NCBI GenBank assembly: GCA_958434805.1
Contig: CAUBDX010000023.1
Coordinates: 1-52,514, forward strand
DNA length: 52,514 bases
Origin: an uncultured Phocaeicola sp.
Lineage (GTDB): Bacteria > Bacteroidota > Bacteroidia > Bacteroidales > Bacteroidaceae
Direction: 5' to 3'
The first letter of the stretch is position 1. The number at the start of each line of letters is the position of its first letter. The translations under genes were made by a program, and so were the position numbers. The notes under the pieces are model-generated. The model ran no database searches, had not been told where the DNA came from, and was given only the letters and a program-made list of their open reading frames with translations. Shown here piece after piece: positions 44,448 through 52,514 of the stretch.

Positions 44448-45545
44448 TTATCTTTTTTCTTTGTATTCATCTATTACTCGGCGAAGTGCTTCAATATAGC
44501 CCCTACCATAAGTCAAATCAGGTTCCATATAATTACCCTCTGCCCATTCATTCCAAGACTTAAGCATCAAGATTTGATGCTCTTCAGGTTTATCCTTAAT
44601 GGCATCCATTGCCATTCGGACATGCTTGGCGAAATACTCGGGAGAGCAATGATTATAGATAATAGTTTTCCTTCCACCACGAGGCGAATGGTCCCACTGT
44701 GGAACTATTTGAGGTATTACATCTTCGTTCTTATCAATTTCCCCAATTAGTTCTTTATATTGCTTTCTATAATCATAAACACGAGTTGGCCTATTCAGTA
44801 ATATTCCTTGCAAATGCTTATATAGTTTATGAACAAAAGTAGACCTATCTTGCTTGGCATGTCCTAAGATATCGCAATAACAAACAGCATCATATCCCTT
44901 ATCAAGCATTACTTCTTTACTAATCCGGTTATCGCTCAAATTTGCAACAAGATAAATACCTGGGAAACCAGCTTCTACACTCATTCTCTTAAAGCAGTCA
45001 ACATATTCTTGGGGAAGATTTAATGGGTCAAATATGAATAAATAAGGTTTTCCGTCTATCTTGACATAGCGGTCATCACGGAAAGCCTTCAGCAAAAAGT
45101 CGAAATGGGCTTTCGCATCCTCAATTCCCGGATAGGTCTGCTCCATCAAGATAGCTCTAGATTCGCAACCAGGCGTACAACCTACAGCTCGCCATGTATG
45201 ATTAGCCCAAGCCAAACAGAAAGGAAAGTCAGGCTTACCAGAATCTAATACATCTTGAAAAATATCAGCCAACAAACGCTTCCCATTGCCAAACCAATAA
45301 TGCCAATAACAAAAAGCCGTTACTCCAGCCTCACGAGCCATTTCTGCTTGCTGCTCACGAATAATTGGCAAACGCAAATCATAATATCCTAATTCGGTAG
45401 GAACACGCGGTTCATTATGCCCACGAAACAATGGTTTTGCTTTACCTACGTTTGTCCATTCAGTAAATCCCTTACCCCACCACTTATCATTTTCAGGGAA
45501 TGGGTGAAATTGAGGTAAGTATAATGCTAAAATTTTGGGTCTCAT
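44448..45545 (-). CDS. WbsX-like protein (GH99-like fold)
   Basis: A 365-residue protein of the WbsX group, common in O-antigen and capsule loci. It opens with KILALYLPQFHPFPENDKWWGKGFTEWTNV and contains GVTAFCYWHYWFGNGKRLL and AWANHTWR. It has the GH99 endo-alpha-mannosidase-like TIM barrel fold. Its catalytic role in assembly is unproven (transferase or hydrolase). It lies 22 nt downstream of the CatB-like acetyltransferase. Confidence 0.88.
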   Translation of the reverse strand: MRPKILALYLPQFHPFPENDKWWGKGFTEWTNVGKAKPLFRGHNEPRVPTELGYYDLRLPIIREQQAEMAREAGVTAFCYWHYWFGNGKRLLADIFQDVLDSGKPDFPFCLAWANHTWRAVGCTPGCESRAILMEQTYPGIEDAKAHFDFLLKAFRDDRYVKIDGKPYLFIFDPLNLPQEYVDCFKRMSVEAGFPGIYLVANLSDNRISKEVMLDKGYDAVCYCDILGHAKQDRSTFVHKLYKHLQGILLNRPTRVYDYRKQYKELIGEIDKNEDVIPQIVPQWDHSPRGGRKTIIYNHCSPEYFAKHVRMAMDAIKDKPEEHQILMLKSWNEWAEGNYMEPDLTYGRGYIEALRRVIDEYKEKR

Positions 45546-45567
45546 ATTTTATTATTTAATTAACCAT

Positions 45568-46293
45568 CTATTTATCATATCTATTATAATATTCTTTTAA
45601 GGCTTCTATATCACAAAGTAGTTCCCAATGTTCCTTAAACCATGATATATCATTATTCCACCATTTCGCAGTTAATAAAAAGCCTATAGTTTCTTCATCA
45701 TAACGATAACCTATAATTTTTGCTGGAACTCCCCCTACAATGGCGTAAGGAGGAACATCCTTGGTCACAACAGCATGCGCTAGAACTACAGCACCATCAC
45801 CAATTACCACACCTCCTATGAGGGTTACATTGCTCCCAAGCCAACAATCATTCCCTATCTTATTTACAATCTTCCTCTCATCATCATAATATTTAAATTC
45901 TTCTATCACCTGTTTTTCTGCAAAAAAACTATTTTGAGGATTCCGACCTTTGACTAATGAATAAAATAAAGGACAAGTAGTAGCAAATGGTGCTTTATAA
46001 GGATGTATTCCATTAATATAATTACAGCAAGGAGCGAGAGAAGTAAAACGACCAATATCTGCACTTACCATACTATCTCCTCCTATACTTGAGCCATATC
46101 CCATATGCCCTAAATAAGATGATTTTTTCCCCACATGATTCATTCCTTCAAATTGACATTTGTAAGAAATATGAGAAGAAAACCAGAACTTAACCTTGTT
46201 CCCATTATATTTCTTATGCCATAAATAAAGTGACAATTTATACAAAAAAGGATTCTTTTTTATCAAACTCTGAAACATACTTAATTTCATCAT
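45568..46293 (-). CDS. CatB-related O-acetyltransferase
   Basis: A 241-residue left-handed beta-helix acetyltransferase of the xenobiotic/CatB type. Evidence is the hexapeptide repeats [17 protein letters not shown], then a long loop with [11 protein letters not shown] (catalytic His), then [25 protein letters not shown] and [23 protein letters not shown]. It probably O-acetylates a sugar of the repeat unit. It overlaps the GT2 gene by 4 nt and has no poly-G tract. Confidence 0.88.
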   Translation of the reverse strand: MMKLSMFQSLIKKNPFLYKLSLYLWHKKYNGNKVKFWFSSHISYKCQFEGMNHVGKKSSYLGHMGYGSSIGGDSMVSADIGRFTSLAPCCNYINGIHPYKAPFATTCPLFYSLVKGRNPQNSFFAEKQVIEEFKYYDDERKIVNKIGNDCWLGSNVTLIGGVVIGDGAVVLAHAVVTKDVPPYAIVGGVPAKIIGYRYDEETIGFLLTAKWWNNDISWFKEHWELLCDIEALKEYYNRYDK

Positions 46294-47105
46294 TTTAATA
46301 ACTGTATCAGTTTATATATAACCAGTAAATCATATCTCTTATGCAATCTTGGATACAACTCACGGCACTGCTCTGGATAATACCCTCTTTCTCCTAAATA
46401 GAAAGAATATAAAGCCATCTTTTCCCAAAAGCTTTTCCCTTTGAAATCAAGATAGCCTAAGAAATCCTCTTTAATATCCTTGCGAGCACGTGATGCAGAA
46501 GAAAAGTCTAAATTTATTTGGGCTACAGGTTTATGAAAAGCATACAGTTTGTATTTTCTATAAAGATTGAACAATCTTTGTAAATCCTCATACCGCCTTA
46601 CATTTTCATCAAACGGACAACTTAAACAAATGGTCTTTCTATAAACAGCAGAACCTGAACACTGATATAAATGCCCTTCAATATGTTGTTTAAAAGGATT
46701 TTTTATAAAACCATCGTTATATACAAGACTTAAACTTTTCTTTTTATTATTGTTTACAACAATCTCTCCAAGAAACATATCAGCATTAGGTATCCTATCA
46801 ATAAAATTTTCAAAATTCCCTATAGCTCCCTGTAATAATTCATCATCCGCATCAAGAAATAAAATCCACTCCCCCTTGGCATTCTTCACTCCTGTATTAC
46901 GAGCTTTACTGGGACCACCATTCTCTTGTTTTATCAACCGAATGCGAGAATCTTGTATCGACTCCACCACAGACACAGAATCATCAGTAGAGCCATCATC
47001 AACAATTACTACCTCAAAATCAGAATATTCTTGTTGTAAAACGCTTCTCAACGATTGAGCTATAGAAGTTTCTTTATTATACAACGGTATTACTACAGAA
47101 ATCAT
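46290..47105 (-). CDS. GT2-family glycosyltransferase
   Basis: A 271-residue GT-A enzyme. It shows [11 protein letters not shown] at the N terminus, [22 protein letters not shown] and the DxD metal site in [10 protein letters not shown] (about residue 90). It adds a capsule sugar on the cytoplasmic side. ATGA overlaps with both neighbours. Confidence 0.93.
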   Translation of the reverse strand: MISVVIPLYNKETSIAQSLRSVLQQEYSDFEVVIVDDGSTDDSVSVVESIQDSRIRLIKQENGGPSKARNTGVKNAKGEWILFLDADDELLQGAIGNFENFIDRIPNADMFLGEIVVNNNKKKSLSLVYNDGFIKNPFKQHIEGHLYQCSGSAVYRKTICLSCPFDENVRRYEDLQRLFNLYRKYKLYAFHKPVAQINLDFSSASRARKDIKEDFLGYLDFKGKSFWEKMALYSFYLGERGYYPEQCRELYPRLHKRYDLLVIYKLIQLLK

Positions 47106-48088
47106 GCTTTATGTTTTTTAGTCATATTATGAACTTTATCCAACCATTCTGCCACTTTATTCATTAAGAAACAAGCAGCTCCCCCATCTCTGTAGATTCG
47201 ATTGAAAATCTTACCTGCCGGAGAAAAAAGGAAATAAATATGTTCACGACCCACTGGCATTGTGGGAGAAACAAAACTCTGCTTACAATTTCTTATCAAT
47301 TCCTCTACTTCTGAAGTTATTCCACCTTTCACCTTTACCTCCTTATAAATCTGTAAACTAAAGTAAGGTGAATAATCTTGGTTCTCAATAAAACTCATGT
47401 GCCACCAATGCAAGATAGAAGCATCTGCAAAATATTTCAATGACATCGCAACCTGTGCGTTATAGATACCTGGAAGCTCCTGTATCAATTCACCGAATTC
47501 CTTATTGGTAACAGACAAGGCTGGTTGGTCTTGACTTTGTCCTTTTTTGAAACAAGAAAATTCCCAATTTTTATTCCAAGACTGATAGAATGCTCTTGTA
47601 GTCTCATTATCGGCAACATACATCACACCACTATTAAACCAAAACTTGGAATCAGAAATATCAACTCCAAAAACCTTCTTTATACCGTCTATAGGAGAAA
47701 ACATCAACCCTGCCAAAGGCAAATGTCCATCGGGTACAGCTGCAATATCACATGTTAATTCATCAATCTTGTCTAGAGCCTTACAGATAACCGTATCCGT
47801 ATCAATAAAAAGATAAGCTCCTTCTATGACATTGCGCACGGTCGTTTTGATGATGCGTGAACGCTGTTTTGCATTATAATTCTCTGGAACCGGAACGACC
47901 ACAATTTCAGTCACCATGCTGCAAAGTTCCGGAAATTTCATCATATATTCCTCCGTTGGTTTATCCACTAGTACCTTTATGGTTACTTCCGGATGAAATA
48001 ACCGAAGAGAATATAATGAGACCCAAAGTTCTTCCAGAAAATAATCTTTCTCTGAACTGATTAACGTATATACTACTTGAGTTTTCAT
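47102..48088 (-). CDS. GT8-like glycosyltransferase
   Basis: A 328-residue protein with a nucleotide-diphospho-sugar transferase fold. It has QVVYTLISSEKDYFLEELWVSLYSL at the N terminus, a DxD motif in AYLFIDTDTVICK (about residue 97), and FNSGVMYVADNETTRAFYQSW, a pattern typical of GT8 and related families. The substrate is unknown. It has 4-nt overlaps with the GT2 and TupA-like genes. Confidence 0.75.
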   Translation of the reverse strand: MKTQVVYTLISSEKDYFLEELWVSLYSLRLFHPEVTIKVLVDKPTEEYMMKFPELCSMVTEIVVVPVPENYNAKQRSRIIKTTVRNVIEGAYLFIDTDTVICKALDKIDELTCDIAAVPDGHLPLAGLMFSPIDGIKKVFGVDISDSKFWFNSGVMYVADNETTRAFYQSWNKNWEFSCFKKGQSQDQPALSVTNKEFGELIQELPGIYNAQVAMSLKYFADASILHWWHMSFIENQDYSPYFSLQIYKEVKVKGGITSEVEELIRNCKQSFVSPTMPVGREHIYFLFSPAGKIFNRIYRDGGAACFLMNKVAEWLDKVHNMTKKHKA

Positions 48089-49023
48089 ATTCTATCTATT
48101 TTTAAAGGTGCTAAAGAGAGGTCAACCATCTCTCCCATCTTTAACAAAAAGTCTTTACTAAAAAAGGGCATTCTTCCACAATCAGAAGTAAAAGTCATTT
48201 CTCCAAAATAAGCTTTTCCTGCTACGTCATAAAAATCTACTCGAACTTCAGGAAGCCCTTCAGAGAGTATACTTGCAGCTTCAAGCATATCCTTTAATGA
48301 CTGTGGGCATGGAACTTTTCCACCTCCATCTCTATAATGATCAGTATATCTACCCCATTCATGATGATAATTCCAGTTTAAATCATATGTCTCAACTTCT
48401 ACATGTCCATGAATATTATCTCTATTATATGCTACCCAAACAGCATATGGTTTACCATTGAAACACCATATTTTATAATCAATAGGAGTAGAAGAAATCC
48501 CTGCACCATCAAGGGGCAAGAATTCTTCTGCCATTACCATAGGTTTAATTTTATTATAATGGGGTTCGCAGCTTAAATAGCCAAATTTCACTCTTAACTT
48601 ATTATTAAAATCCTCAATAATCTGTTTTTTATCAAAACCTACAGTTTTATCTAAAATTTTTACTGAAGCACTATCATGATTACATTTTAACACAAATTTA
48701 TTGGGCATACTCTCAAAATCAATTTGCCGTGCATCGCTCCATGCACCCAACATTGGTACAAGCATATCACCCAAACCTTTTTCTTTTACAAATTCACGAA
48801 CAGCCACCTTGTCAGCAAGTCTAGTCCATTCTGATGTATCAGATTTTAAAATAAGCCACTGAATTTTTTCATTCAAATCCTTAGGATTATCCCAATCCAA
48901 ATGATAATGAAAATCCCTAAACCAATACTGAGAAAGTACATGTTTTGTAAAATGGTCAACTAAAAACTCATTCCACTCTTTGAGCAGTCTATTTTTAATA
49001 CGAGGAAGTAAATTATTTACCAT
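48085..49023 (-). CDS. TupA-like ATP-grasp protein
   Basis: A 312-residue ATP-grasp protein of the TupA family (PF14305-like). Features are NPKDLNEKIQWLIL, ADKVAVREFVKEKG, then NKFVLKCNHDSASV and PIDYKIWCFNGKPYAVWV. TupA takes part in teichuronic acid synthesis in Bacillus. Related proteins in capsule loci are thought to ligate carboxylates or amino groups using ATP. It overlaps the CapA-like gene by 11 nt, suggesting that the two act together. Confidence 0.85.
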   Translation of the reverse strand: MVNNLLPRIKNRLLKEWNEFLVDHFTKHVLSQYWFRDFHYHLDWDNPKDLNEKIQWLILKSDTSEWTRLADKVAVREFVKEKGLGDMLVPMLGAWSDARQIDFESMPNKFVLKCNHDSASVKILDKTVGFDKKQIIEDFNNKLRVKFGYLSCEPHYNKIKPMVMAEEFLPLDGAGISSTPIDYKIWCFNGKPYAVWVAYNRDNIHGHVEVETYDLNWNYHHEWGRYTDHYRDGGGKVPCPQSLKDMLEAASILSEGLPEVRVDFYDVAGKAYFGEMTFTSDCGRMPFFSKDFLLKMGEMVDLSLAPLKIDRI

Positions 49024-50164
49024 AGAATTTTGTACTTTTTAATTCATATATTCGAGATATAACCCACCGGTGCGGCTCACATCTAAGATTGTTAATAAAA
49101 GAAGTATAATCATACCTATCCGATGAACTGTGGATAAACTTTTCTTTAAAACGCAAGAAAATTTCCTTTATGTACTTCCGAATATTAGGACGTATATATC
49201 CACTACATTCAAATAGATAATCATAGAGAAATTCCAATCCAAGACAATGTCGGTTAACGATTTGAAGATATTTTGTTTTATCAGCAAAAACTTCATTAAT
49301 AGATTTTAAATGCTGTTCAAAACTTGATTCGTGACAACAATCAACCGTACGAATAGTCTCATCAAAGAATATTTGCTTTATCTCAAACGTTATTTCCTTT
49401 TCCTCTGAAACTAAAATTTGAACCATAATACCATTATTCCACCATTTATTTTGAGCTTTCAGTGAATCAAATACAAAGTTTCCTAAACTATAAACTATCA
49501 GCGCATTTTTATATTTTTCCCAAGGTTGCGGGACATGAGGGTGGTTACCTATTACGGCATCTGCTCCCATACTAACAAAATGACGGTATAGTGTGCATAA
49601 CTCTGGTAAAGGAAAATCAAAATGTTCAAGTCCCGCATGAGGAAGAAGAACTAAATAGTCGCATTTCTGTTTAGCCTCCAAAATCAGTTCATCAACACAA
49701 GGATGGCATAACCAAGCCGTTCCATACTCCTCACTATTATACTGTTCATCCCCTAATACACCAAATTCATATTGAGTTAAAGCCAAAAAACCTATTTTTA
49801 CATTTTGTATCGTCACAATTTTGCACTGATAGGCTTCGTCCCATAAACCACAACCTAATATAATACAATCGCTAAACTCATTCCTCGTTTTTAGAAAAGC
49901 TTCAACACCATAATCCATGATATGATTATTTGCAAAGGTAAAAGCATTGAAACCATGTTTCTTTAAAAAGGAAGGAGATTCAGGATCTTGATGCAATGAA
50001 GGACCACTTTTCTTAATTGGCTTAGAATAAGAAGACACTACAGGAGCTTCATAATTTAGCAAATTTATGTCTCCGGTATCCAACACCTTTTGTAGTGCAT
50101 TCCCAATGCTCATACCATTCAAATCCTGAACACTGAAATCACCAACAATATTAATACGAACCAT
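49013..50164 (-). CDS. CapA-family (PGA_cap) protein
   Basis: A 383-residue protein of the CapA/poly-gamma-glutamate metallophosphatase-like family. Conserved blocks are GDFS, LLNYEAPV, TFANNHIMDYG, LPHAGLEHFD and VIGNHPHVPQPWE followed by YSLGNFVFDS. CapA proteins take part in poly-gamma-glutamate capsule export or synthesis. No CapB/CapC is present here. It has no signal peptide, so it is cytoplasmic unless the start is wrong. It overlaps the Wzx gene by 14 nt. Confidence 0.87.
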   Translation of the reverse strand: MVRINIVGDFSVQDLNGMSIGNALQKVLDTGDINLLNYEAPVVSSYSKPIKKSGPSLHQDPESPSFLKKHGFNAFTFANNHIMDYGVEAFLKTRNEFSDCIILGCGLWDEAYQCKIVTIQNVKIGFLALTQYEFGVLGDEQYNSEEYGTAWLCHPCVDELILEAKQKCDYLVLLPHAGLEHFDFPLPELCTLYRHFVSMGADAVIGNHPHVPQPWEKYKNALIVYSLGNFVFDSLKAQNKWWNNGIMVQILVSEEKEITFEIKQIFFDETIRTVDCCHESSFEQHLKSINEVFADKTKYLQIVNRHCLGLEFLYDYLFECSGYIRPNIRKYIKEIFLRFKEKFIHSSSDRYDYTSFINNLRCEPHRWVISRIYELKSTKFYGK

Positions 50165-51689
50165 TCTTTAATATCTTTTTTCTGAAAATATCTATAACTT
50201 TATTTCTTTCTCCTTGAGTCATACCTATACTGAAAACGACAAAGGCTGAAACTAAAAAACAAATAAGTATTGAACAAAAGCGCAACAAATCACTATTCAC
50301 TTCTAAATAAGAATACCCTAATAACAAAAGGCTCATCACTGTTGCTATCAATATCGGTCTAACATAAGCTTCTTTCATATACCGTAAAGAATCAAATTTT
50401 AGCACCACTTTCAAGAGTATCATTTGAACTATACGCTGTAATAAATCAGCCACAATAAACAGTACCAATAATGAATATTGAGAATAGCCTAATCTAAATA
50501 ATATATATCCAATAGGAATGCATATCAAAAAGAAAAAGCTAAGTTCTATTTTAAACCACTTGATTCTACCCGAAGCATTTATTAATTGAGAGAATCCACC
50601 ACAACTTAATGATATTCCACATAAAATCAAATTAATCTGACAAAAGGTTAGAACACCTTCTGGAACTTCACCAAGCCATAAATGTAATAAGAAATCCAAT
50701 TCAATATATAATGGAAAAAAAATAACTTCAAACAATAATAAAGAAAAACGCCCTAATTTGTTTACTAAATAATTACATCGATCAAGATCTCCTGAACTAT
50801 ACGACTGGATAATTTGAGGTCCAGACGCTATATCAAAGTTAGCAGCAAATGTACTGACATAGTTATTTACTGAACGACTTATTGCATATGCACCATTAAC
50901 AGCCGTCCCAAAAAAAGAATTCAACAACAAATCACTACCTGAAGAACGAGCCATAAAAGAAACTGTTGACAACAAGTTCCACCCACTAAAAGAAAGCATA
51001 GGTTTATAGTTTTTCCAACCTCTTATAAATCGAAGTTTTATTATTTCAGGCCATTTACGAGCTGCATAAAAATGAAAGACAATAAAGGTATTCATAGTTG
51101 TCAAACTCATAATAATAGCATAATAACGTAAACTATTTCCAGGTATATATATCAAAGCCAATACACATAAAAAGCGAAGAAATGTATTTATTATATCAAA
51201 TATAGTAAGAAATCCGAATTTTTCATGTGCGGAAAATAAACTACTATAAGGTTCATTCACAATACCTAAGCAAATGGTTATTATCGATATCTGATAAACA
51301 AATATAGCATCATAAAATTTACCTTCCGGTAGGAGCAGTTTATTATATACATACCATAGACCTATAGTTTCAGCCAATACAAAAATCAATACAGCCAGTA
51401 CGATATGAAGGAACTGATTCACATTGAATATCTTATTAACGTCACCATTTGTCTTCCCCATCTCAACATTAAAGAAACGTGAGGTTGCGGCTCCTAAGGA
51501 TGCTGTTATAAATGTAAACATACCTAAAACTCCTCCAACGACACTAAATATCCCAAAATCTGAAACACCTAACACTTGAAGGACTATACGGGAAGAGTAT
51601 AATCCTATTATCATGGTCGTAAAGATTCTGAAATAAATGAATATGGTATTTTTTGCTATTGTTTTATTATTGTTTGAAATTTGCGACAT
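50151..51689 (-). CDS. Oligosaccharide-unit flippase (Wzx-like)
   Basis: A 512-residue MATE/MVF-superfamily membrane protein with about 12-14 helices. The N-terminal NTIFIYFRIFTTMIIGLYSSRIVLQVLG block and the SLGAATSRFFNVEMGK loop are typical of capsule flippases. It moves the lipid-linked repeat unit across the inner membrane. An IS66-like end (GTAAGC at 51705) lies 15 nt upstream of its start. Confidence 0.9.
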   Translation of the reverse strand: MSQISNNNKTIAKNTIFIYFRIFTTMIIGLYSSRIVLQVLGVSDFGIFSVVGGVLGMFTFITASLGAATSRFFNVEMGKTNGDVNKIFNVNQFLHIVLAVLIFVLAETIGLWYVYNKLLLPEGKFYDAIFVYQISIITICLGIVNEPYSSLFSAHEKFGFLTIFDIINTFLRFLCVLALIYIPGNSLRYYAIIMSLTTMNTFIVFHFYAARKWPEIIKLRFIRGWKNYKPMLSFSGWNLLSTVSFMARSSGSDLLLNSFFGTAVNGAYAISRSVNNYVSTFAANFDIASGPQIIQSYSSGDLDRCNYLVNKLGRFSLLLFEVIFFPLYIELDFLLHLWLGEVPEGVLTFCQINLILCGISLSCGGFSQLINASGRIKWFKIELSFFFLICIPIGYILFRLGYSQYSLLVLFIVADLLQRIVQMILLKVVLKFDSLRYMKEAYVRPILIATVMSLLLLGYSYLEVNSDLLRFCSILICFLVSAFVVFSIGMTQGERNKVIDIFRKKILKNGSY

Positions 51690-51704
51690 ACAGTCTTAAG
51701 TTTT

Positions 51705-52040
51705 GTAAGCACTCAATTTAGAGCATATCTCTTTGAAAAAACACTTTTCAGTCCCTAAACCGAGTTTTGTTAATTAATTAGTTTTGCATTTACATTGATT
51801 GGCAGCCAAGGTGATTTAAAGATATTTTGAAAGATATTGAAACTTTGTTCTTGACACAAAAGACTAGATAAATCCTCCATGAGGCAAAGCCACGCTCTGG
51901 TACTGAAAGTAAAAAACCTTTCAAGATCTTCACTGCTATACATAAATTCTAAAATTTTTGTTCACAACGAAGATAGAACTTTCAATCAATAACCATTTTT
52001 TGACTGCTTGCAAGAATATCATTGCAGCTATGCATAGTTT
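51705..52040 (-). mobile_element. IS66-like remnant, copy R2, with decayed accessory ORF and acetyltransferase tail
   Basis: It starts at GTAAGCACTCAATTTAG. A minus-strand frame at 51770-51943 begins MYSSEDLERFF; a one-base shift then gives FQYQ...ALPHG, the pattern of the small accessory protein that precedes TnpB in Bacteroidales IS66 elements. It continues as NIFKSPWLP. At about 51985-52020 the minus strand reads LQAVKK, which matches the last codons of the acetyltransferase at 43815. The junction of acetyltransferase tail and IS sequence is shared with R1, so one is a duplicate of the other. Nothing else is seen in the 51690-52116 gap except weak hairpins near 52059-52077 and 52080-52102. 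Confidence 0.55.
51770..51943 (-). pseudogene. Decayed IS66 accessory ORF (TnpA-type)
   Basis: Fifty-seven codons with a frameshift after MYSSEDLERFF. The alternative frame preserves FFYFQYQ and ALPHGG, matching the family. TnpB and TnpC are absent. Confidence 0.5.
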
Positions 52041-52116
52041 TTAAAATTCATAATTACATGGCTGCTATCCATGTAGAATAAAACATCTTTTTAGAATGTT
52101 TTACGGCACTATTTTA

Positions 52117-52452
52117 TTAATACCGATCATATTTATCATCTAATTGTGGCGTAATAATTAATTCTTGAATCAGTTCTGAAGCATGAGCCAGTAACGTAGC
52201 TGCTAATCTCCCATGAATTACCGCATATAATCCATTAGTTATAGGATACTTAACCGATTTTACGAATCCAAATGCCAAACCATCATTTTCAAGATACACT
52301 CGCATCCATGCATGGTATCTCCATTTTTCGCTACTTGGCGTATAGTCTCCATCTTTATCTACAATCCAAGTCTGGATATATTCATTCTCAACTAAAAAAT
52401 GGAATTTCTTAATTAAGTCATCCCTATTTTTAGATTTTACTATTAAAGCCAT
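52117..52452 (-). CDS. Hypothetical protein
   Basis: A 111-residue soluble protein (MALIVKSKNRDDLIKKFHFL...), with a C-terminal helix TLLAHASELIQELII and no motif I can name. It is probably complete. I prefer the Met at 52452 because the codons above it adjoin the IS66-like end R3. It is separated from the Wzx gene by the R2 remnant. Confidence 0.55.
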   Translation of the reverse strand: MALIVKSKNRDDLIKKFHFLVENEYIQTWIVDKDGDYTPSSEKWRYHAWMRVYLENDGLAFGFVKSVKYPITNGLYAVIHGRLAATLLAHASELIQELIITPQLDDKYDRY

Positions 52453-52459
52453 ATTACAC

Positions 52460-52514
52460 GTAAGCACTCAATTTAGGGCATACTCTTTCGAAAGGGCACT
52501 TTTCAGTGCCCTAA
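52460..52514 (-). mobile_element. IS66-like element end, copy R3 (cut by the window edge)
   Basis: GTAAGCACTCAATTTAGGGCA and the hairpin arms GGGCACT/AGTGCCC are the same as in R1. It lies 7 nt upstream of the hypothetical gene's start and continues beyond the window. Confidence 0.5.

Overview
The window comes from a gut-type Bacteroidales chromosome (Bacteroides/Phocaeicola-like). The grounds are a SusC/SusD pair, Bacteroidetes promoters of the TAnnTTTG type, a fused FeoA-FeoB, NspC, an S37 peptidase, and the HU / amidase / DUF4248 trio that usually sits beside capsule loci in this group. The left ~25 kb is mostly core sequence of moderate GC. The right ~27 kb is more AT-rich accessory sequence.

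Left half (1-25.6 kb): two identical tRNA-Cys genes; the feoAB iron operon; yqgE; a recR-membrane protein-GNAT operon; a sodium:solute symporter convergent with nspC; pcrA/uvrD; an EamA transporter; a GH36 alpha-galactosidase pseudogene whose catalytic centre is deleted; an S37 peptidase with mazG; a susC/susD pair; valS; then DUF4248, amidase and HU genes. Several intergenic gaps here carry a family of degenerate 8-bp tandem repeats.

Right half (25.7-52.5 kb): a capsule/O-polysaccharide operon read entirely leftward (minus strand). It enters from beyond the right edge and ends at a strong terminator near 25.7 kb. It encodes a Wzx flippase, a Wzy-like polymerase, about nine glycosyltransferases, a WbsX-like protein, four acyl/acetyltransferases, and a TupA-like ATP-grasp protein next to a CapA-like protein. 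Four of these genes contain a run of 8-9 G on the coding strand. As sequenced, one is in frame (acyltransferase 3), and three are out of frame by one base and would be restored by a one-base slip. This looks like multi-gene phase variation by slipped-strand mispairing.

Two non-capsule insertions lie inside the operon. The first (26.0-32.7 kb) is a candidate anti-phage island: a four-gene, overlapping set of CHC2/TOPRIM primase-like protein, large reverse transcriptase, free-standing nitrilase and four-helix membrane protein, followed by an AbiD/F (Abi_2) gene with its own promoter. Its first gene starts inside the stop codon of a capsule glycosyltransferase. The second (33.96-35.58 kb) is a three-gene cassette of unknown function with its own promoter and terminator. 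It is flanked by a 68-bp direct duplication of the start of a glycosyltransferase gene. IS66-like element ends lie upstream of three capsule-region genes and may have served as recombination sites.

The best candidate for an undescribed system is the primase-RT-nitrilase-membrane operon. Next come the poly-G contingency genes and the three-gene cassette.
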